From CAZJGF01 sp964545665 (lineage in GTDB: Bacteria; Chloroflexota; Dehalococcoidia; GIF9; AB-539-J10): a stretch of 7,000 nucleotides of DNA. The translations under genes were made by a program, and so were the position numbers. The DNA lies in the NCBI GenBank assembly GCA_964545665.1, contig CAZJGF010000084.1:1-7000 (forward strand). Reading direction: 5' to 3'. Position 1 is the first letter of the stretch. Each line of letters starts with the position of its first letter. Below, one piece after another: positions 6,342 through 7,000 of this stretch. The notes under the pieces are model-generated. The model made no database searches. It saw only the letters and a program-made list of their open reading frames with translations, and was not told the DNA's origin.

Positions 6342-6405
6342 GGATAGGCTTAGAGTTGGCAGCCTGCTAAGCTTGCTCTGAGTTAAGCTGGGTGCCGTAT
6401 CCAAC
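6342..6405 (+). other. region of nested and competing inverted repeats
   Basis: Several short complements lie together after the KduD-like gene: GGATA (6342-6346) with TATCC (6398-6402), GGCA (6358-6361) with TGCC (6393-6396), AGCTT (6370-6374) with AAGCT (6385-6389), and CTTAGAG with CTCTGAG with one G-U pair. The last pair would cross the GGCA/TGCC pair, so they are alternatives or a pseudoknot. No T run follows. This could be a rho-dependent end, a small RNA or chance. Confidence 0.18.
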
Positions 6406-6437
6406 AGACTGGTCAATATTGCCCCAAGTAGAATGTC

Positions 6438-6466
6438 TTGCATTTTGCTTCAGTGAGCGGTATATT
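6438..6466 (+). promoter_or_regulatory. candidate sigma70-type promoter for the membrane protein gene
   Basis: TTGCAT (6438-6443) and TATATT (6461-6466, five of six matches to the -10 consensus) are separated by 17 bp. The -35 box matches only three of six positions. Transcription would start near 6473 and leave a leader of about 85 nt. The site lies in the 255-base gap after the KduD-like gene, where a new transcript would be expected, and it could also drive the tRNA downstream. Confidence 0.4.
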
Positions 6467-6557
6467 TATTGCAGGACAGACGAAGCTTAAGGACTCACCA
6501 ACAAGTTGCGCTAGTTAGGAAAGTAGGGCAGTAAGAGTGTAATAAGGAGGTGAAAAG

Positions 6558-6947
6558 ATGGTTGACGGCAATGGGAGAGGTGGTTTGCTTAGCGCTGGTG
6601 GAATTCTGAGCATAATAGCGGGGGCATTCGAGGTAATCGCTGGAGGGCTGATAGCTGCTTTAACGACGCTTAGCATACCATTCTGGCATCCAGAGTTTGC
6701 GTTCGCTCCGGGCTTTTGGGATACCTTCGGCATAGCTGGAATCCCAAAATGGATAGTCATGGTAGGGATCGTTGTGGCCGTATTGGGAATAGTAGCGATA
6801 GTTGGCGGGGTATGCGCGGTACGAAGGAAAAGTTTCGGCTTATCCTTAGCCGGGGCCATTTGCGCTTTTCTTCCGTTTAATTTGCTGGGGTTATTGGCGA
6901 TTATCTTTGTGTCCGTGGCAAGAAAAGAATTTGTGACAGACTTTTAG
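6558..6947 (+). CDS. small multi-pass membrane protein of unknown function
   Basis: A 129-residue, glycine- and alanine-rich hydrophobic protein. Predicted membrane stretches by eye are about 10-38, 63-88 and 93-119, the last possibly a helical hairpin broken at P106. The loop at 39-62 is rich in aromatics and proline (PFWHPEFAFAPGFW). The basic RRK at 89-91 should face the cytoplasm, placing the aromatic loop outside. The layout recalls DUF4064-like small membrane proteins, but I cannot assign it firmly, and no catalytic motif is visible. The start is well supported: TAAGGAGGTGA (6543-6553), a full complement to the 16S rRNA 3' end, precedes ATG 6558 with good spacing. Its stop lies only two bases before a tRNA-Leu gene. 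There is no evident link to the dehydrogenases upstream. Confidence 0.75.
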   Translation: MVDGNGRGGLLSAGGILSIIAGAFEVIAGGLIAALTTLSIPFWHPEFAFAPGFWDTFGIAGIPKWIVMVGIVVAVLGIVAIVGGVCAVRRKSFGLSLAGAICAFLPFNLLGLLAIIFVSVARKEFVTDF

Positions 6948-6949
6948 AA

Positions 6950-7000
6950 GCCGAAGTGGCGGAAAGGCAGACGCGCTACGTTCAGGGCGTAGTGTCCTTA
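6950..7000 (+). tRNA. tRNA-Leu (anticodon CAG), 3' part beyond the window
   Basis: The 5' acceptor strand is GCCGAAG (6950-6956), followed by TG at positions 8 and 9. The D-arm pairs GCG (6959-6961) with CGC (6972-6974) around a loop containing GG. The anticodon stem CTACG (6976-6980) pairs perfectly with CGTAG (6988-6992) around TTCAGGG, placing the anticodon CAG at 6983-6985 for leucine codon CUG. The following TGTCCTTA begins the long variable arm typical of class II tRNA-Leu. The variable arm end, T-arm and 3' acceptor strand are outside the window. Confidence 0.9.

Noticed and set aside
1..7000. CRISPR array, insertion sequence or long terminal repeats
   Set aside because: No regularly spaced direct repeats, transposase-like product or long inverted termini were seen on either strand.

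Overview
The window is a bacterial catabolic/redox gene cluster with every gene on the + strand. Ribosome binding sites are strong, base composition is near balanced, and starts mix ATG, GTG and TTG. The FAD/Fe-S flavoprotein set is typical of anaerobic or facultative fermenters (Clostridia, Thermotogae and Chloroflexota carry similar sets). The small membrane protein near the right end vaguely recalls Chloroflexota/Dehalococcoidia proteins. This lineage guess comes from family memory and is weak.

Region 1 (1-4178) looks like one operon. A near-consensus sigma70-type promoter (TTGACT, 17 bp, TATAAT) lies at 10-38, with a perfect inverted repeat across its -10 box. It precedes three genes that overlap or nearly touch: a GlpA-like FAD oxidoreductase with a C-terminal BFD-type [2Fe-2S] domain, a two-dinucleotide-domain pyridine nucleotide oxidoreductase, and a small four-cysteine DUF1667 protein. 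This trio is a recurrent set usually annotated as anaerobic glycerol-3-phosphate dehydrogenase. The likely route is substrate to FAD, then Fe-S centres and a second FAD, to NAD(P) or another carrier. Two tandem divergent GlcG/HbpS-family genes follow.

Region 2 (4179-4489) is a 311-base gap with hairpins, short coding-like stretches that are not convincing genes, and a possible extended -10 promoter. Region 3 (4490-6302) holds a zinc-dependent medium-chain dehydrogenase and a KduD-like short-chain dehydrogenase, 22 nt apart. Both are consistent with stepwise oxidation or reduction of a polyol, sugar or sugar acid. Arginine codon choice differs between the first gene of region 1 and the dehydrogenase of region 3, so the modules may have different histories.

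Region 4 (6303-7000) has a 255-base gap with a plausible promoter, a small multi-pass membrane protein of unknown function, and the 5' part of a tRNA-Leu(CAG) cut by the window end. Together regions 1 and 3 look like an oxidation pathway for a hydroxylated carbon source. The substrate cannot be fixed from sequence alone. No CRISPR array, insertion sequence or rRNA was seen.
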